NCBI GenBank assembly: GCA_030544685.1
Contig: CP086683.1
Coordinates: 3,472,001-3,536,000 of the forward strand
Length of the DNA: 64,000 bases
Reading direction: 5' to 3'
Origin: Pseudomonas sp. B21_DOA
GTDB taxonomy: Bacteria > Pseudomonadota > Gammaproteobacteria > Pseudomonadales > Pseudomonadaceae
Positions 47,619 to 58,189 of the stretch are shown here, piece by piece; the stretch's first letter is position 1; every line of letters begins with the position of its first letter. The notes beneath the pieces are model-generated. The model had not been told where the DNA came from and made no database searches. It saw only the letters and a program-made list of their open reading frames with translations. Position numbers and translations under genes: made by a program.

Positions 47619-48619
47619 ATGGACACGGACTGGCTGACCCTTTGTGCGCGGCGGCGCTGGCGTTCTCGGTGATGAACTACGTGGTGCTCGACGGCACTGA
47701 TCTGGGCGTCGGCATGCTGATGGGCCTGACGCAATCCAGCCAGCAGCGGCGGGCGATGGCCGTGACGATTCTGCCAGTGTGGGATGCCAACGAAACCTGG
47801 CTGGTGCTCGGCGGCGGAGGGCTGTTGGCGTTGTTTCCGCTGGCCTATGCGATCTTGTTGCCGGCTCTTTACGTGCCCTTTATCGTCATGTTCCTGGCAT
47901 TGATTGCACGGGCCATGGCGCTGGAGTTTCGCGACTACGCAGCGAACGAACAGCGCAAACGAATCATCGATGGCGTGTTGGCGCTGGCGTCGCTGCTGAC
48001 GGGTTTTGTTCAGGGCGTGGTGCTGGGGACTTTGGTGCAGGGCGTTGCGCATCAGGAGGGTCAGTACATTGGCGATGGCCGCGACTGGCTGAATCCGTTC
48101 CCGGTGTTTTGCGGTCTGGTACTGGTGCTGGGCTACGTGTGGCTGGGGACGTGCTGGTTGTACTGGCGCACCCTTGATGAATTGCAGCAGCGCTCGGACC
48201 GCCAGGCCCGCGTCCTGGCGCTGGTCGTCGCGGCATTATTGCTGGTGTTGATCGCATGGACGGCGATGTTGCAGCCGCAATATGCCCGGCGGCTCGCCGA
48301 TATTCGGCTGTGGTTGCCGGCAGGGCTGATCCTCAGCGCTCTGGGATGGGTGTTCAGCAAAGGCTTTCACAGCCGCTTCGACTTCATCCCTCTGTTCGCC
48401 GCATTGGGCGTCTTCGTCCTGGCTTTCGCGATGATGCTGGTCGCGCTATTTCCCTTCATCATTCCGCCAGATTTGACCTTGAGCGAAGCCGCATCAGGCC
48501 CGAACAGTCAGATGTTCATGCTGGTCGGCTTCGCCGTGCTCATACCGATCACCCTGGCCTACAACACCTTCGGTTTCCGCGTGTTCAGCGGCAAGGTGCG
48601 CGTTGCCACCGACGACTGA
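47619..48619 (+). CDS. cioB: Cyanide-insensitive-type bd oxidase subunit II (frame broken near 47644)
   Basis: Subunit II of the same oxidase; the multi-helix protein has the hallmark VLDGTDLGVGML and WDANETWLVLGGGGLLALFP. The correct start is the ATG at 47619 behind GAGGAGGGCGCAGAC, reading MDTDWLTL. One missing G near 47644 breaks the frame; with GG the text is TLWCAAALAFSVMNYV. Repaired length is 333 residues. No CydX-like small gene was identified after it; it ends three bases from the convergent GGDEF-EAL gene. Confidence 0.88.
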
Positions 48620-48622
48620 GCT

Positions 48623-51230
48623 TCAGGTGACTCGGCCCTTTTTGCTGACTGGTGACAGCCTCGAAGCCCGCAATAGATCAGCAAAAGCCGCCTTGTCGAT
48701 CGGCCGGCTCATGAAGTAGCCCTGCACCTCGTTGCATTGATCCTTGCCGAGAATCGCCAGTTGCTCCTCGGTCTCGACGCCTTCGGCCGTCACCGTCAAA
48801 CCCATGGCTTTGCCCAAACCGATGATCGCCTGCACCACGGCGCGATCATTGGTGCCGCTGCTGATCGAGGCGATAAAGCGCTTGTCGATCTTGATCCCGT
48901 CGAACGGGTAGGCGCGCAGATAACCGAGCGACGAATAGCCGGTGCCGAAGTCGTCCATGTTCAGACGCACGCCGAGTTCCTTGAGCTGATTCATGGTCGT
49001 CAGCGCGCCATCGGTGTCGTTCAGCATCACGTTCTCGGTGATTTCCAGCTCCAGGCGGCTGGCCGGGAAACGCGTTGCCACCAGCACTTCGCGAACGTCT
49101 TCGACCACATCGCTAAGGGCAAACTGCGCTGGCGAGAGGTTCACCGACAGCAGAATGTCAGACGGCCAGTCCAGCGCGGTTTCGCAGGCTTCGCGCAGAA
49201 CCCAGCGCCCCAGCGGCACGATCAGGTCGGTCTGTTCGGCGAGCGGAATGAACACGTCCGGCCCGAGCAAGCCTTGGGTCGGATGCTGCCAGCGCACCAG
49301 CGCTTCCACCGAGACGATGTGCTTGCCATCAACCTTGTAGCGCGGCTGATAGTGTAGGACGAACTCGTTGTGCTTGAGCGCATGGCGCAGGTCATCTTCC
49401 ATTTGCCGGCGCGTCTGGATCTGATCGCTCATATGCGCTTCGAAATAGCACCAGGTGTTCTTGCCGTCGGATTTGGCCTGGTATAGCGCGATGTCGGCGT
49501 AGCGGATCAGATCGCTGGCGACGAAGCCGTGCCGACGGCTGAGCGCGATACCGACACTGGCGCCGATGTGCAGCGGATGCTGTTCGTAGAGAATCGGCTG
49601 ATGCAGGCTGCCGATCAGCCGAGTGCAGAACTTGTCGATTTCCTGATGGCTGTCCATGCCATTGAGCACCACCACGAATTCATCACCACCGAGGCGGGCA
49701 ACGAGGTCGTGCTCGCGGGTGCACTCACGCAGACGCGTGGCGACTTCCTGCAGCACCGCGTCGCCGGCCGGATGGCCGAGGGAATCGTTGATCGGTTTGA
49801 AATTGTCCAGATCGATCATCAGCAGCGACAGCGGCGGTGCATGTTCCTTCAATAGCAGCACTTCATCCAGATAACGCGCCAGTTTGTTGCGGTTGGGCAG
49901 ACCGGTCAGGGCGTCGTGCATCGACAGGTGCTGGATCTGCGCGTGGGCGGCGACTTCGTCGGTGATGTCGCTGGCGGTGCCGCGATAACCGACGACATTG
50001 TCCTTGTCAAAAATCGGCCGTGCGGAGAGTCGGCAATGGCGCGGCTGGCCGGATTCATCGCGGTAGGTGCAACGCAAATCGCCGGCGCTGTTTTCTTCGC
50101 TGAGTTTGCGCAGCCACAGCTCCAGTGGTGTGGTATCGCAAGTCAGTAACTCACCGATGTCCTGGCCCAGCCACAAGGCTTGCGAGTAGCCGGTGACCTC
50201 GCTGAAACGAGCCGACAGATAGGTCAGCGCCAACTGACCATCGACTTCCCAGATCCAGTCCGACGCCGCCTCGGCCACGGCGCGAAAACGTTCTTCGCTG
50301 GCTTCCAGCGCGTGGTTGGCCGCTTCCAATGCCTGATTCGACGCCTGCATCGCTTGGATACTGTTATCGACGTATTGCGAAGAGCGCAGGGCGTGGCGAA
50401 AAATATGCCGTCAGCAGCATCAGTACCAGGAATGTCGCGCCGAGCGGTGGCACCAGCGTCCACAACAATTGCTGACCGGGCCGCTGCAGGTCGGCCACGA
50501 GGCTGTAGCCGGTGCTGTCGAGCGGTACGCTTGGATGGTCATTTTTAACCGTGTCATCCGGGACAAGGGTCAGGTTTGACAGGCCATAACCGCTGCCGAT
50601 CTTGCGCAATTTGGTCGGCGTCAGCTTGTCGACGAATACCAGCACCGAGGTGTTTCTCAGTTCGTCCAGCGGACGCTCGTCGTTGGGAATGATCGCGGCA
50701 GCGGTGATCAGCGCCGGCCAGCCTTCGAACAGCGAATAGCTGCTGATCGGTTTGGTCAGGTCGGGCTGACTGAGCACCTGCTCGACCAGCGCCGAGGCAG
50801 GCGCTTGCAGCACCGTGGACACGTCGGTTTCGACCATCTGCCCGCGAATCACCGCGTACTTGGTGCGATTGCGATCGAGAACGAACACGCCGTCATAGCC
50901 GTCGGTCGTGAACATGGTTTTGCCCATGTTCTGTTCGGTGTAGGCCCAGTCGACGTCGATCGGCCCGCTCAAGGCCTCATAGGCGCGGGTCCAGTAGGCG
51001 TAGCTGGTGATGTAGTTTTTCGAGGTGGTGATGCGGTTCTCCACGGCGCGCACGGAGTAGAACTGGTTCTGTTCCAGGTCTTTGGCATCAAGGGTATTGG
51101 CGATACCCAGCAAGGTGCTGATGGCGGCAATGACGCCAGCGACGAACAACGCGCCAACGGCGATGGCCAGGCGTCGGGTCACAGCGCGCTGTGGGGTGGG
51201 GATTGGCGGCGCAGCGTGAGTTACGGCCAT
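48623..51230 (-). CDS. Membrane GGDEF-EAL protein with CHASE4-like sensor and PAS (frame broken near 50399-50403)
   Basis: Repaired length is 868 residues. Order: N-terminal helix (about 18-40), a periplasmic CHASE4-like sensor (YWTRAYEALSGPIDVDW), a second helix before 290, a PAS domain (SEERFRAVAEAASDWIWEVD), a GGDEF domain (RLGGDEFVV, DALTGLPNR) and an EAL domain (VSVEALVRW, DDFGTGYSSLGYL). Both enzymatic signatures look intact, so it may make and/or degrade c-di-GMP. The break is the only insertion in the window: one extra A/T at 50399-50403 (five instead of four). Removing it gives LLTAYFRHALRSSQYVDN. Start at 51230. Confidence 0.85.
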
Positions 51231-51450
51231 GTGCTCGTCCTTGATCCGGTGTCTTCTGAATCTAGAACAATGGCGCGGGCACAATGTTCAGATTGATGTT
51301 ATTGGCATCGCCGGGATTTGTTCAAAGTGTAGCGAATCTTGCGAGATTTCCAGCATGGCCGGCCAGCGGCGAATCCCGAAAGGGCGAGACTTCCCGCACA
51401 AAAACCGGATAATGGCCGCCATTCGTTTAGCCGTATTCTGGTAATCCCGC

Positions 51451-53654
51451 ATGGAAATCAAGGTCAACTTTCTCGACAACCTTCGACTTGAAGCCAAGTT
51501 CGACGACTTCACGGTGATCGGCGATCAGCCAATTCGCTACAAGGGCGATGGCTCGGCACCGGGGCCGTTCGACTACTTCCTGGCGTCGTCGGCCTTGTGC
51601 GCGGCTTACTTCGTCAAGCTGTACTGCGACACGCGCAACATCCCGACAGAGCACATTCGCCTGTCGCAGAACAACATCGTTGACCCGGAAAACCGCTACA
51701 ACCAGATCTTCAAGATCCAGGTCGAATTGCCCGCCGATATCTCCGACAAGGATCGCCAGGGCATCCTGCGTTCCATCGACCGCTGCACGGTCAAAAAGTG
51801 GTGCAGACCGGCCCCGAGTTCATCATCGAAGAAGTCGACAACCTCGACGCCGATGCCCAAGCCTTGTTGATGCCGCAGTCCGATTCCCAGGCGGGCACCT
51901 ACATCGCCGGCAAGGACCTGCCGCTGGAACAGACCATCGCCAACATGTCGAAGATCCTTGCCGACCTCGGCATGAAGATCGAAATCGCCTCGTGGCGCAA
52001 CATCGTGCCGAACGTCTGGTCGCTGCATATCCGCGATGCGCATTCGCCGATGTGCTTTACCAACGGCAAGGGCGCGACCAAGGAAGGTGCACTGGCCTCG
52101 GCGCTGGGCGAGTTCATTGAGCGCCTCAATTGCAACTTCTTCTATAACGACCAGTTCTGGGGCGAAGACATCGCCAATGCCGAATTTGTGCATTACCCGG
52201 ACGAGAAATGGTTCAAGCCGGGTGCGAAGGACGAGTTGCCGGGCGAGATTCTCGACGACTATACCCTCGGCATTTACAACCGCGACGGCGAGTTGCGCGG
52301 TTCGCACCTGTACGACACCAACTCCGGCAACACCCAGCGCGGTATCTGCTCGCTGCCGTTCGTGCGCCAGTCGGACGGTGAGGTGGTGTACTTCCCGTCC
52401 AACCTGATTGAAAACCTCTACCTGAGCAACGGCATGAGCGCCGGCAACACCTTGGCCGAAGCGCAGGTGCAGTGCCTGTCGGAAATTTTCGAGCGCGCCG
52501 TCAAACGCGAAATCCTCGAAGGCGAAATGGCCCTGCCGGACGTACCGCAAGAGGTACTGGAGAAATATCCGAGCATCCTCGCCGGCATCAAAGGCCTGGA
52601 AGAGCAGGGCTTCCCGGTGCTGGTCAAGGACGCCTCGCTGGGCGGTGAATTCCCAGTGATGTGCGTGACCCTGATGAACCCGCGCACTGGCGGCGTCTTC
52701 GCTTCCTTCGGCGCGCACCCGAGCCTGGAAGTCGCGCTGGAACGCAGCCTGACCGAACTGCTTCAGGGCCGCAGCTTTGAAGGCCTCAACGACTTGCCGC
52801 AGCCGACGTTCTCAGGGCAGGCAGTGACTGAACCGAACAACTTCGTCGAGCACTTCATCGATTCCAGCGGTGTGGTGTCGTGGCGCTTCTTCAGCGCCAA
52901 ACCAGACTTCGAATTTGTCGAGTGGGACTTCTCAGGCCAAGGCGAAAACTCCAACGCCGAAGAAGCCGCGACCCTGTTCGGCATCCTCGAAGACATGGGC
53001 AAGGAAGTCTACATGGCGGTCTACGAGCACATCGGCGCCAAGGCCTGCCGCATCCTCGTGCCGGATTACTCGGAGATCTACCCGATCGAAGACCTGATCT
53101 GGGACAACACCAATAAAGCCCTGCAATTTCGCGCCGACATTCTCAATCTGCACAACCTCAGCAAGGTTGGCCTGCGCAATCTGGTCCAGGGCCTGGAACG
53201 CAGCGAGCAGGATGACTACACCGATATCACCACGCTGATCGGCATCGAGTTCGACGACAACACACCGTGGGGCAAGTTGACGATTCTCGAACTGCGCCTG
53301 TTGATCTACCTCGCGCTGCAGAAGTTTGACGAGGCGAAGGATCTGGTCGAGGCGTTCCTGCAATACAACGACAACACTGTTGAGCGCGGCTTGTTTTATC
53401 AGGCTGTGAATGTGGTGCTGGAAATGGAGCTGGACGACGATCTCGAACTGGAAGACTTCGAGGCCAACTTCCGTCGGATGTTTGGCGACGAGCGCATGGA
53501 TGCGGCGATTGGTTCGGTCAATGGCAGCGTGCGCTTTTACGGTTTGACACCGACGAGCATGAAGCTGGAAGGGCTGGATCGGCATTTGCGCTTGATCGAG
53601 AGCTATAAAAAGCTGCATGCGGCGCGGGCGGGTGTGGCGGCTTTGTCGCGTTGA
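51451..53654 (+). CDS. OsmC-YcaO fusion protein (frame broken near 51793-51797)
   Basis: A 734-residue protein with an N-terminal OsmC-like domain (about 1-130; DYFLASSALCAAYFVKLYCD retains a Cys pair region) and a YcaO domain (about 190-560; GALASALGEFIERLNCNFFY and CLSEIFERAVKRE, the ATP-binding region) plus an acidic C-terminal extension. YcaO proteins use ATP to activate backbone amides; stand-alone YcaO assists RimO-dependent ribosomal-protein modification in E. coli. The break is in the A5 run 51793-51797: six A give CTVKKVVQTGPEF. The gene stands alone, divergent from the GGDEF-EAL gene. Confidence 0.87.
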
Positions 53655-53714
53655 AGAGCTGGCTCAGAATGCTTCGCTTTCGGCTTGAGTGTGGCTGCGT
53701 GGCTTGAACCGCAG

Positions 53715-53863
53715 CCCCTCACCCCAGCCCTCTCCCGAGGGAGAGGGAGCCGATCCATGTGTTTTTCAATATTCGCGTTCGACTCGGTTTGCCAGGTCGG
53801 CGTATTTAGACCAAACACCGCGGTCAGTTCCCTGTCCCTCCGGGAGAGGGCTAGGCTGAGGGG
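53715..53863. repeat. Inverted-repeat pair of a purine/pyrimidine-rich intergenic element
   Basis: CCCCTCACCCCAGCCCTCTC at 53715-53734 (arm to 53736) is matched in reverse complement by GAGAGGGCTAGGCTGAGGGG at 53844-53863, with three mismatches. The first arm is followed by its own local palindrome (CTCTCCCGAGGGAGAG). This looks like a known type of dispersed intergenic palindrome, distinct from REP. Confidence 0.7.
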
Positions 53864-53871
53864 CTTTGGCT

Positions 53872-54366
53872 TTAGCGGCCATGCGCTGCATCCGCCAACT
53901 GCCCCGTATCCACTCGCACAAACACTGAATCACCCACCGCCGTCAGCACTTCCCCGGCATACACCTCGCAAATCACCCGGGTCTTGCGCCCGACCTCACC
54001 TTCGACCCGTGCACGCAAGAGCAGCGGTACGCCCATGGGCGTCGGTTTGATGAACTTGATCCCGAGGTTGCCCGTCACGCAGTCGATGCGCGGCAGGCTG
54101 CCGGCTTTGCGATTTTCTGCGCGGTAGTGCCAGGCCATGGCGGTCCAGTTGGAGTGGCAGTCGACCAGCATGGCGATCAGCCCGCCGTAGACCAGATCCG
54201 GCCAGCCGCAGTATTGGGCTTCGGGCACGTGTTCGGCGATCACGTGGCTGCCGTCTTCGTCCCAGCGACTCTTGACGTGCAGGCCTTGCGGGTTGCGGCC
54301 GCCGCAGCCGTAGCAAACGCCGTCGGGGGCGGCGAGGTCTTGCAGCGGGGTGTCGTGGCTGGACAT
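53872..54366 (-). CDS. PaaI-family thioesterase (hotdog fold)
   Basis: About 164 residues with the hotdog acyl-thioesterase layout: CYGCGGRNPQGLHVKSRW at the start, and VYGGLIAMLVDCHSNWTAMA in the helix carrying the catalytic acidic residue. The CxxC-rich opening is common in PaaI-like proteins of Pseudomonas. Overlaps the end of the diguanylate cyclase gene; the start could also be 54378. Confidence 0.8.
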   Translation of the reverse strand: MSSHDTPLQDLAAPDGVCYGCGGRNPQGLHVKSRWDEDGSHVIAEHVPEAQYCGWPDLVYGGLIAMLVDCHSNWTAMAWHYRAENRKAGSLPRIDCVTGNLGIKFIKPTPMGVPLLLRARVEGEVGRKTRVICEVYAGEVLTAVGDSVFVRVDTGQLADAAHGR

Positions 54367-54374
54367 GGTGTGGG

Positions 54375-55531
54375 TCATCCTGAAATGGCGAGGCCGGACA
54401 GGCGCAAGCGGTTGCGGCCGCCACGTTTGGACTCGTAGAGCGCGGCATCGCCAAGTTCGATCAGCGCATCCAGACTGGCTGGTGGTTTGTCGAACAGGGT
54501 GGCGCCGATGCTCAAGGTCACCGCAGCGGACGTGGGATAGGTGTGCGACGCCAGGGCCAGAAACTGTTCGCGCAAGGCATTGCCCAGTTCAAGGATAGCT
54601 TCGGGCGAAGCGTTGTTGAGCAACATCAAAAACTCATCGCCACCCAGGCGCGCAGTCAGCGCATTGGCCGGTAGTTGGGCACGGATCATCTCGCTCAAAG
54701 CGATCAGCAAGCGGTCGCCAGCGATGTGCCCATACTGATCGTTGACCAGTTTGAAGTTGTCGATGTCGATCAACAGCAGCGCACCCGGGCGTTGCGGGCC
54801 TACGCTGGCGAGCAGGCGTGGCGTGCGTTTTTCCAGGGCGCGGCGGTTGTAAAGGGCGGTGAGCGGATCGCGCTCGGCGAGGCGGGCGATCTGCTTTTCC
54901 CGGCGATAACGCTCGGTGCCGGTCATCGACAGCGCAATCAACATGATCGCCATGGCGCCTTCGACCAGTGAAATCTGGATGATCTCGCCACGAAACGCCG
55001 CCAGATCGATCAGCGTGCCGGGGATCACTACGGTCAGAGCCTTGGCCACATAAAAGATGCCATGGGCGAGCAGCACAAAGCGCAGTTGCACCGCGCCGAC
55101 GCTCAGTGACTTGCCGTGCGGACGCAATAGCGAACTGGCCTTGAGTGTCGGAAGCGCCACCAGCAGCGAGTTGGCCACCAGCATGGCCTTGGACCACAGC
55201 GGTCCGTCCGGCAACATCAACATGATCAGCCACGTTGCGAAAACCAGGTACCACGCCGGCGACAGTCGGGTCTGGGTGAAGCGCGCGACGCCGAGCAGGA
55301 AAAGAAGTGTGCAGTCACCAGCAGACCGTTGGCGAACCAGATGCCCAGCAGCAGAAAACCGCTGCTGCGCAGCAGGGCGAGGGTAGAACCGATGGTGATG
55401 GTGGCGAAACCGGCGCTCCAGAACAGTAGCGAAGGCTCACGGATGCTGCGCCATTCGACCGCCAGATACAGCGCGGCAGCGGCTGCGAGGGCGATCGTGA
55501 TGGTCAGCATCGTTGGCGGGTCGAGCGGCAT
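54375..55531 (-). CDS. Membrane diguanylate cyclase (frame broken near 55300-55303)
   Basis: Repaired length is about 385 residues. An N-terminal membrane region with six or seven helices precedes a GGDEF domain (RDPLTALYNRRALEKR; ARLGGDEFLM). No EAL domain, so it should synthesise c-di-GMP. The inhibitory-site RxxD is not evident just before GGDEF. The break is at the A4/T4 run 55300-55303; adding one base gives HFFFLLGVARFTQTRLSPAW. The start is uncertain: 55531 or 55510. Confidence 0.82.
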
Positions 55532-55635
55532 TTCCGGGCAGGCCTGTATGTATGGCAATAGGCCTGCGATTGTAAGCGTTTGGTCAGGTTTTTCGCAGGG
55601 GCGCGTCGCCGGGCAGACCACTGGCGCTCCGGCGG

Positions 55636-55926
55636 TCACTCCTGGGCGGTCAGCCATGTGTCAATAACGCGGCGATCGAGCTCTTCCCAATAGGCCATGC
55701 CCAGCACTCGCGTGGTGTTGAGCCCGCGCAGGTAACCGCGCAGTTGCTGGGCGGTGTCGCGGATCAATGGCTTGTCACGCGCATTTTTGTCCAGCAGGAC
55801 GCTTTCGTACTGCATCAGGTATTCGGCTACGCGCTCGCGATATTCGGGCAGCACGGCATCACGGATCAGATCAAACGTTCTCAAGGCGAGACCCTCATCA
55901 TTTTTCTTGGTTTGCGCAGTGTGCAT
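55636..55926 (-). CDS. Hypothetical soluble protein (about 96 residues)
   Basis: A charged, helical protein (FDLIRDAVLPEYRERVAEYL; LRGYLRGLNTTRVLGMAYWE) with no signal peptide or membrane helix. The ATG at 55926 is preferred over one 32 codons upstream, whose extra residues lie in the divergent promoter region. No family recognised. Confidence 0.55.
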   Translation of the reverse strand: MHTAQTKKNDEGLALRTFDLIRDAVLPEYRERVAEYLMQYESVLLDKNARDKPLIRDTAQQLRGYLRGLNTTRVLGMAYWEELDRRVIDTWLTAQE

Positions 55927-56050
55927 CAGTCTGCGCGGCACGCAACTATTGCTGGAAGTAATAGTGACCATCAAGAAACGCAAGTTCTGCTTTGCCAGCG
56001 ATCGGCGGAAAATCGCCTCCATCGAAGACGCAGCTCAAGGAAATTGCGCG

Positions 56051-56692
56051 ATGAACATTCTGACTCGACTGGCAATGATCGCCCTGCTGATGGGCGGGGT
56101 GGTTACCGCACCGGCTTACGCAGACGACGCCCGGTCGTGTCACCTGCAACCCATCGCTGCCAGCGCCTCGGCGTTGCAGCACACGCAGACCGTAGGTGTA
56201 TTGCTCAGCGAAAACACGCTGCAGAACCTGCAATACCTGGAGCGCTACCACGACATGGCGCTGAACGGCGCGAAAGATGCGCTGGATTCGCGAATCCGCG
56301 ACGCCTTTGTCGGCAGCTCCGACCCGGAACTGGCGCTCGACTGGCTGGTGAGTTCGCTGCAGCAACAGTTCGTCTCGGTGACCGTTTACGACAACCTGGA
56401 TGAACTGCTTCAGGCCCATCCGGATGTGGTGGTCAAGCTCGACACCTTCAATCGCTTGCTGACCCAACGCAACAGTCTCGTCGAGGCGCGCTTCTCTGCA
56501 CGGTTCTACGACGCCGACCTGCAATACATCGGCAAGGCCGAGGGCGCAATCGAGCAGGAGTTGCCTTCGGTCTGGGTGCATGACCGTGCGGCGCCGCAAA
56601 TCGCCGCGCAGATCAATCAGCAGCGTGACCTGCAACTCAATGCGCTGAAGCAATTCGATGTGTCGCTCAAGGCCTTGGTGGCGTCGAGCTGA
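56051..56692 (+). CDS. Exported hypothetical protein
   Basis: The 213-residue product has a signal peptide (MNILTRLAMIALLMGGVVTA then PAYA) and a helical mature part rich in Leu and Gln (QNLQYLERYHDMALNGAKDA). No catalytic motif is visible; likely periplasmic. Divergent from the small hypothetical gene. No family recognised. Confidence 0.65.
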   Translation: MNILTRLAMIALLMGGVVTAPAYADDARSCHLQPIAASASALQHTQTVGVLLSENTLQNLQYLERYHDMALNGAKDALDSRIRDAFVGSSDPELALDWLVSSLQQQFVSVTVYDNLDELLQAHPDVVVKLDTFNRLLTQRNSLVEARFSARFYDADLQYIGKAEGAIEQELPSVWVHDRAAPQIAAQINQQRDLQLNALKQFDVSLKALVASS

Positions 56693-56778
56693 TTCTCCAA
56701 AAATTGAATGGCAGCGGCGATGCCGTGAAGTCGAACCGTTGCCGGTTGAACCGAACCTTTATTTTCAGGATTTACCCC

Positions 56779-57120
56779 ATGCGTCCTTTATTCGTGCCAG
56801 CCATGGCTTTTGTTTCCCTGTTGCTCGCCGGTTGCGCTTCAGCGCCGAACGATCCGACGCTGACGTTGCAGACCAGCAAAACGCCGGCGCAGTACGCCGA
56901 TTGCGTGGTGCCGAAGTTGCAGGGCAGTGCGTTGAACCCGACGGTTTCGCAGAATCAGCGCAGTTATCGGATTGTGGTGCCGAGCAAGGTGTCGGCGGAC
57001 AACGTGCTGGAGGCGTACAAGGCGGGGAAGGGCGGCAAGGTGTTCATTTATGAGCGGCATTTGCTGGCGTCGAATCTGTTGCCTTCGAGTTTTGAGCGGG
57101 CGGCTCAGGAGTGCATTTGA
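56779..57120 (+). CDS. Small hypothetical lipoprotein
   Basis: A 113-residue protein with lipobox LLLAGC (Cys19) and a mature part with a few beta strands (RSYRIVVPSKVSADNVLEAY). A second Cys near PAQYADC and a third near the C-terminus (AQECI) may form a disulfide. Probably outer-membrane anchored. A terminator follows at 57183. Confidence 0.7.
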   Translation: MRPLFVPAMAFVSLLLAGCASAPNDPTLTLQTSKTPAQYADCVVPKLQGSALNPTVSQNQRSYRIVVPSKVSADNVLEAYKAGKGGKVFIYERHLLASNLLPSSFERAAQECI

Positions 57121-57182
57121 TCTGAGCGCTTGACGGGTTTTGACAGAGCTCCTTTGGTTGGCCGCAACCAACCAATTTTTTG

Positions 57183-57217
57183 GCCCCATACTGGTTATCG
57201 GTTGTGGGGCTTTTTTT
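57183..57217 (+). terminator. Rho-independent terminator after the lipoprotein gene
   Basis: GCCCCA (57183-57188) pairs with TGGGGC (57205-57210) around a 16-base loop and is followed directly by seven T. It lies about 60 bases past the lipoprotein stop. Confidence 0.75.
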
Positions 57218-57600
57218 GGTCTTGGCGGCCTTTGGGCCGACCATGCTCTTCGGGTTTGGGTGTATATCCGTTTCTGCGGGTGTGGCTGATTACGGTTCCG
57301 CTCTTACAGCGGGTCACTTTTTCAAACGCCAAAAAGTAACCAAAAGGCTGCGCCCTGACGTTCGGCCCGCTCGCTGGGGCTCGGGTTCCTTCGCTCCGGA
57401 ATCGATCCGGGCGCAGCGGCTCCGGTTTGCTCCGCTGCACCTCCTTCCGCTGTGTACGACTGCGTCGTACGGTCGCTGCGCTCCCACCCCCGGATCAATC
57501 CCTCCACTCAGCCTGCCGACGGGCTCCAGGATCAAAAGCTTTACTCGAGCTAACGCTCATCGTGTTGGGTGGCGGGACGGCCTGCTTGCTTTGCTTTTGC
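57218..57600. repeat. Gene-free block, probably a dispersed intergenic element
   Basis: This stretch has no convincing gene in any frame. It contains a perfect hairpin ACTTTTT-caaacgcc-AAAAAGT (57316-57337) and a GC-rich part with many short inverted repeats (CCGGAATCGATCCGG; GTACGACTGCGTCGTAC). Open frames exist on both strands but their translations are low-complexity and Arg-rich. From memory, similar blocks recur in other fluorescent Pseudomonas genomes; copy number here is unknown. Confidence 0.5.
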
Positions 57601-57604
57601 TTTT

Positions 57605-58152
57605 CTGTGGGAGCTGGCTTGCCAGCGAAGGCGGCCTGCCAGCCGACCTGTTCTTGAGCGGAACGCGATCCAACTGTAGGAGCTGCCGAAGGCTGCGATC
57701 TTTTGATCTGGCCTTCGCTTTTGCTTTTCCGTTGAGAGCAAGCCTGCATTGGACGTTGGGTGTTGACCAATTCATGTCCACGCCACAAAAAACTGTGGGA
57801 GCTGGCTTGCCAGCGAAGGCGGCCTGACAGACGCCCCATTTTTCACTGAATGTACGCAATCAAACCTGTGGGAGCGAGCCTGCTCGCGAAGGCGGCCTGC
57901 CAGCCGACCTGTTCTTGAGCGGAACGCGATCCAACTGGAGCTGCCGAAGGCTGCGATCTTTTGATCTGGCCTTCGCTTTTGCTTTTCCGTTGAGAGCAAG
58001 CCTGCATTGGACGTTGGGTGTTGACCCATTCATGTCCACGCCACAAAAACTGTGGGAGCTGGCTTGCCAGCGAAGGCAGCCTGACAGACGCCCCATTTCT
58101 CACTGAATGTACGCAACCAAACCTGTGGGAGCGAGCCTGCTCGCGAAGGCGG
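57605..58152. repeat. Tandem duplication (about 260 bp) carrying REP elements
   Basis: Bases 57630-57890 and 57891-58147 are two near-identical copies in direct tandem, with GGCGG at each boundary (57630, 57891, 58148). Each copy contains a TGTGGGAGCTGGCTTGCCAG REP-like element, a TGTGGGAGCGAGCCTGCTCG REP, and GCTGCCGAAGGCTGCGATC, another common dispersed palindrome. The copies differ by a few substitutions and a three-base deletion. An extra REP lies just before the first copy (57605-57640). Confidence 0.88.
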
Positions 58153-58189
58153 TGTGTGCCGCGATCACGAACAGCGCTCCGGAACCCGT

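Noticed and set aside
942..51797. Programmed ribosomal frameshifting as an explanation of the broken genes
   Set aside because: The sites lack consistent slippery heptamers and downstream structures, occur in unrelated families not known to use frameshifting, and are too many for one window.
57180..57859. Open frames on both strands in the 57 kb block
   Set aside because: They cross a terminator, dispersed palindromes and a tandem duplication, have low-complexity translations and no ribosome-binding sites.
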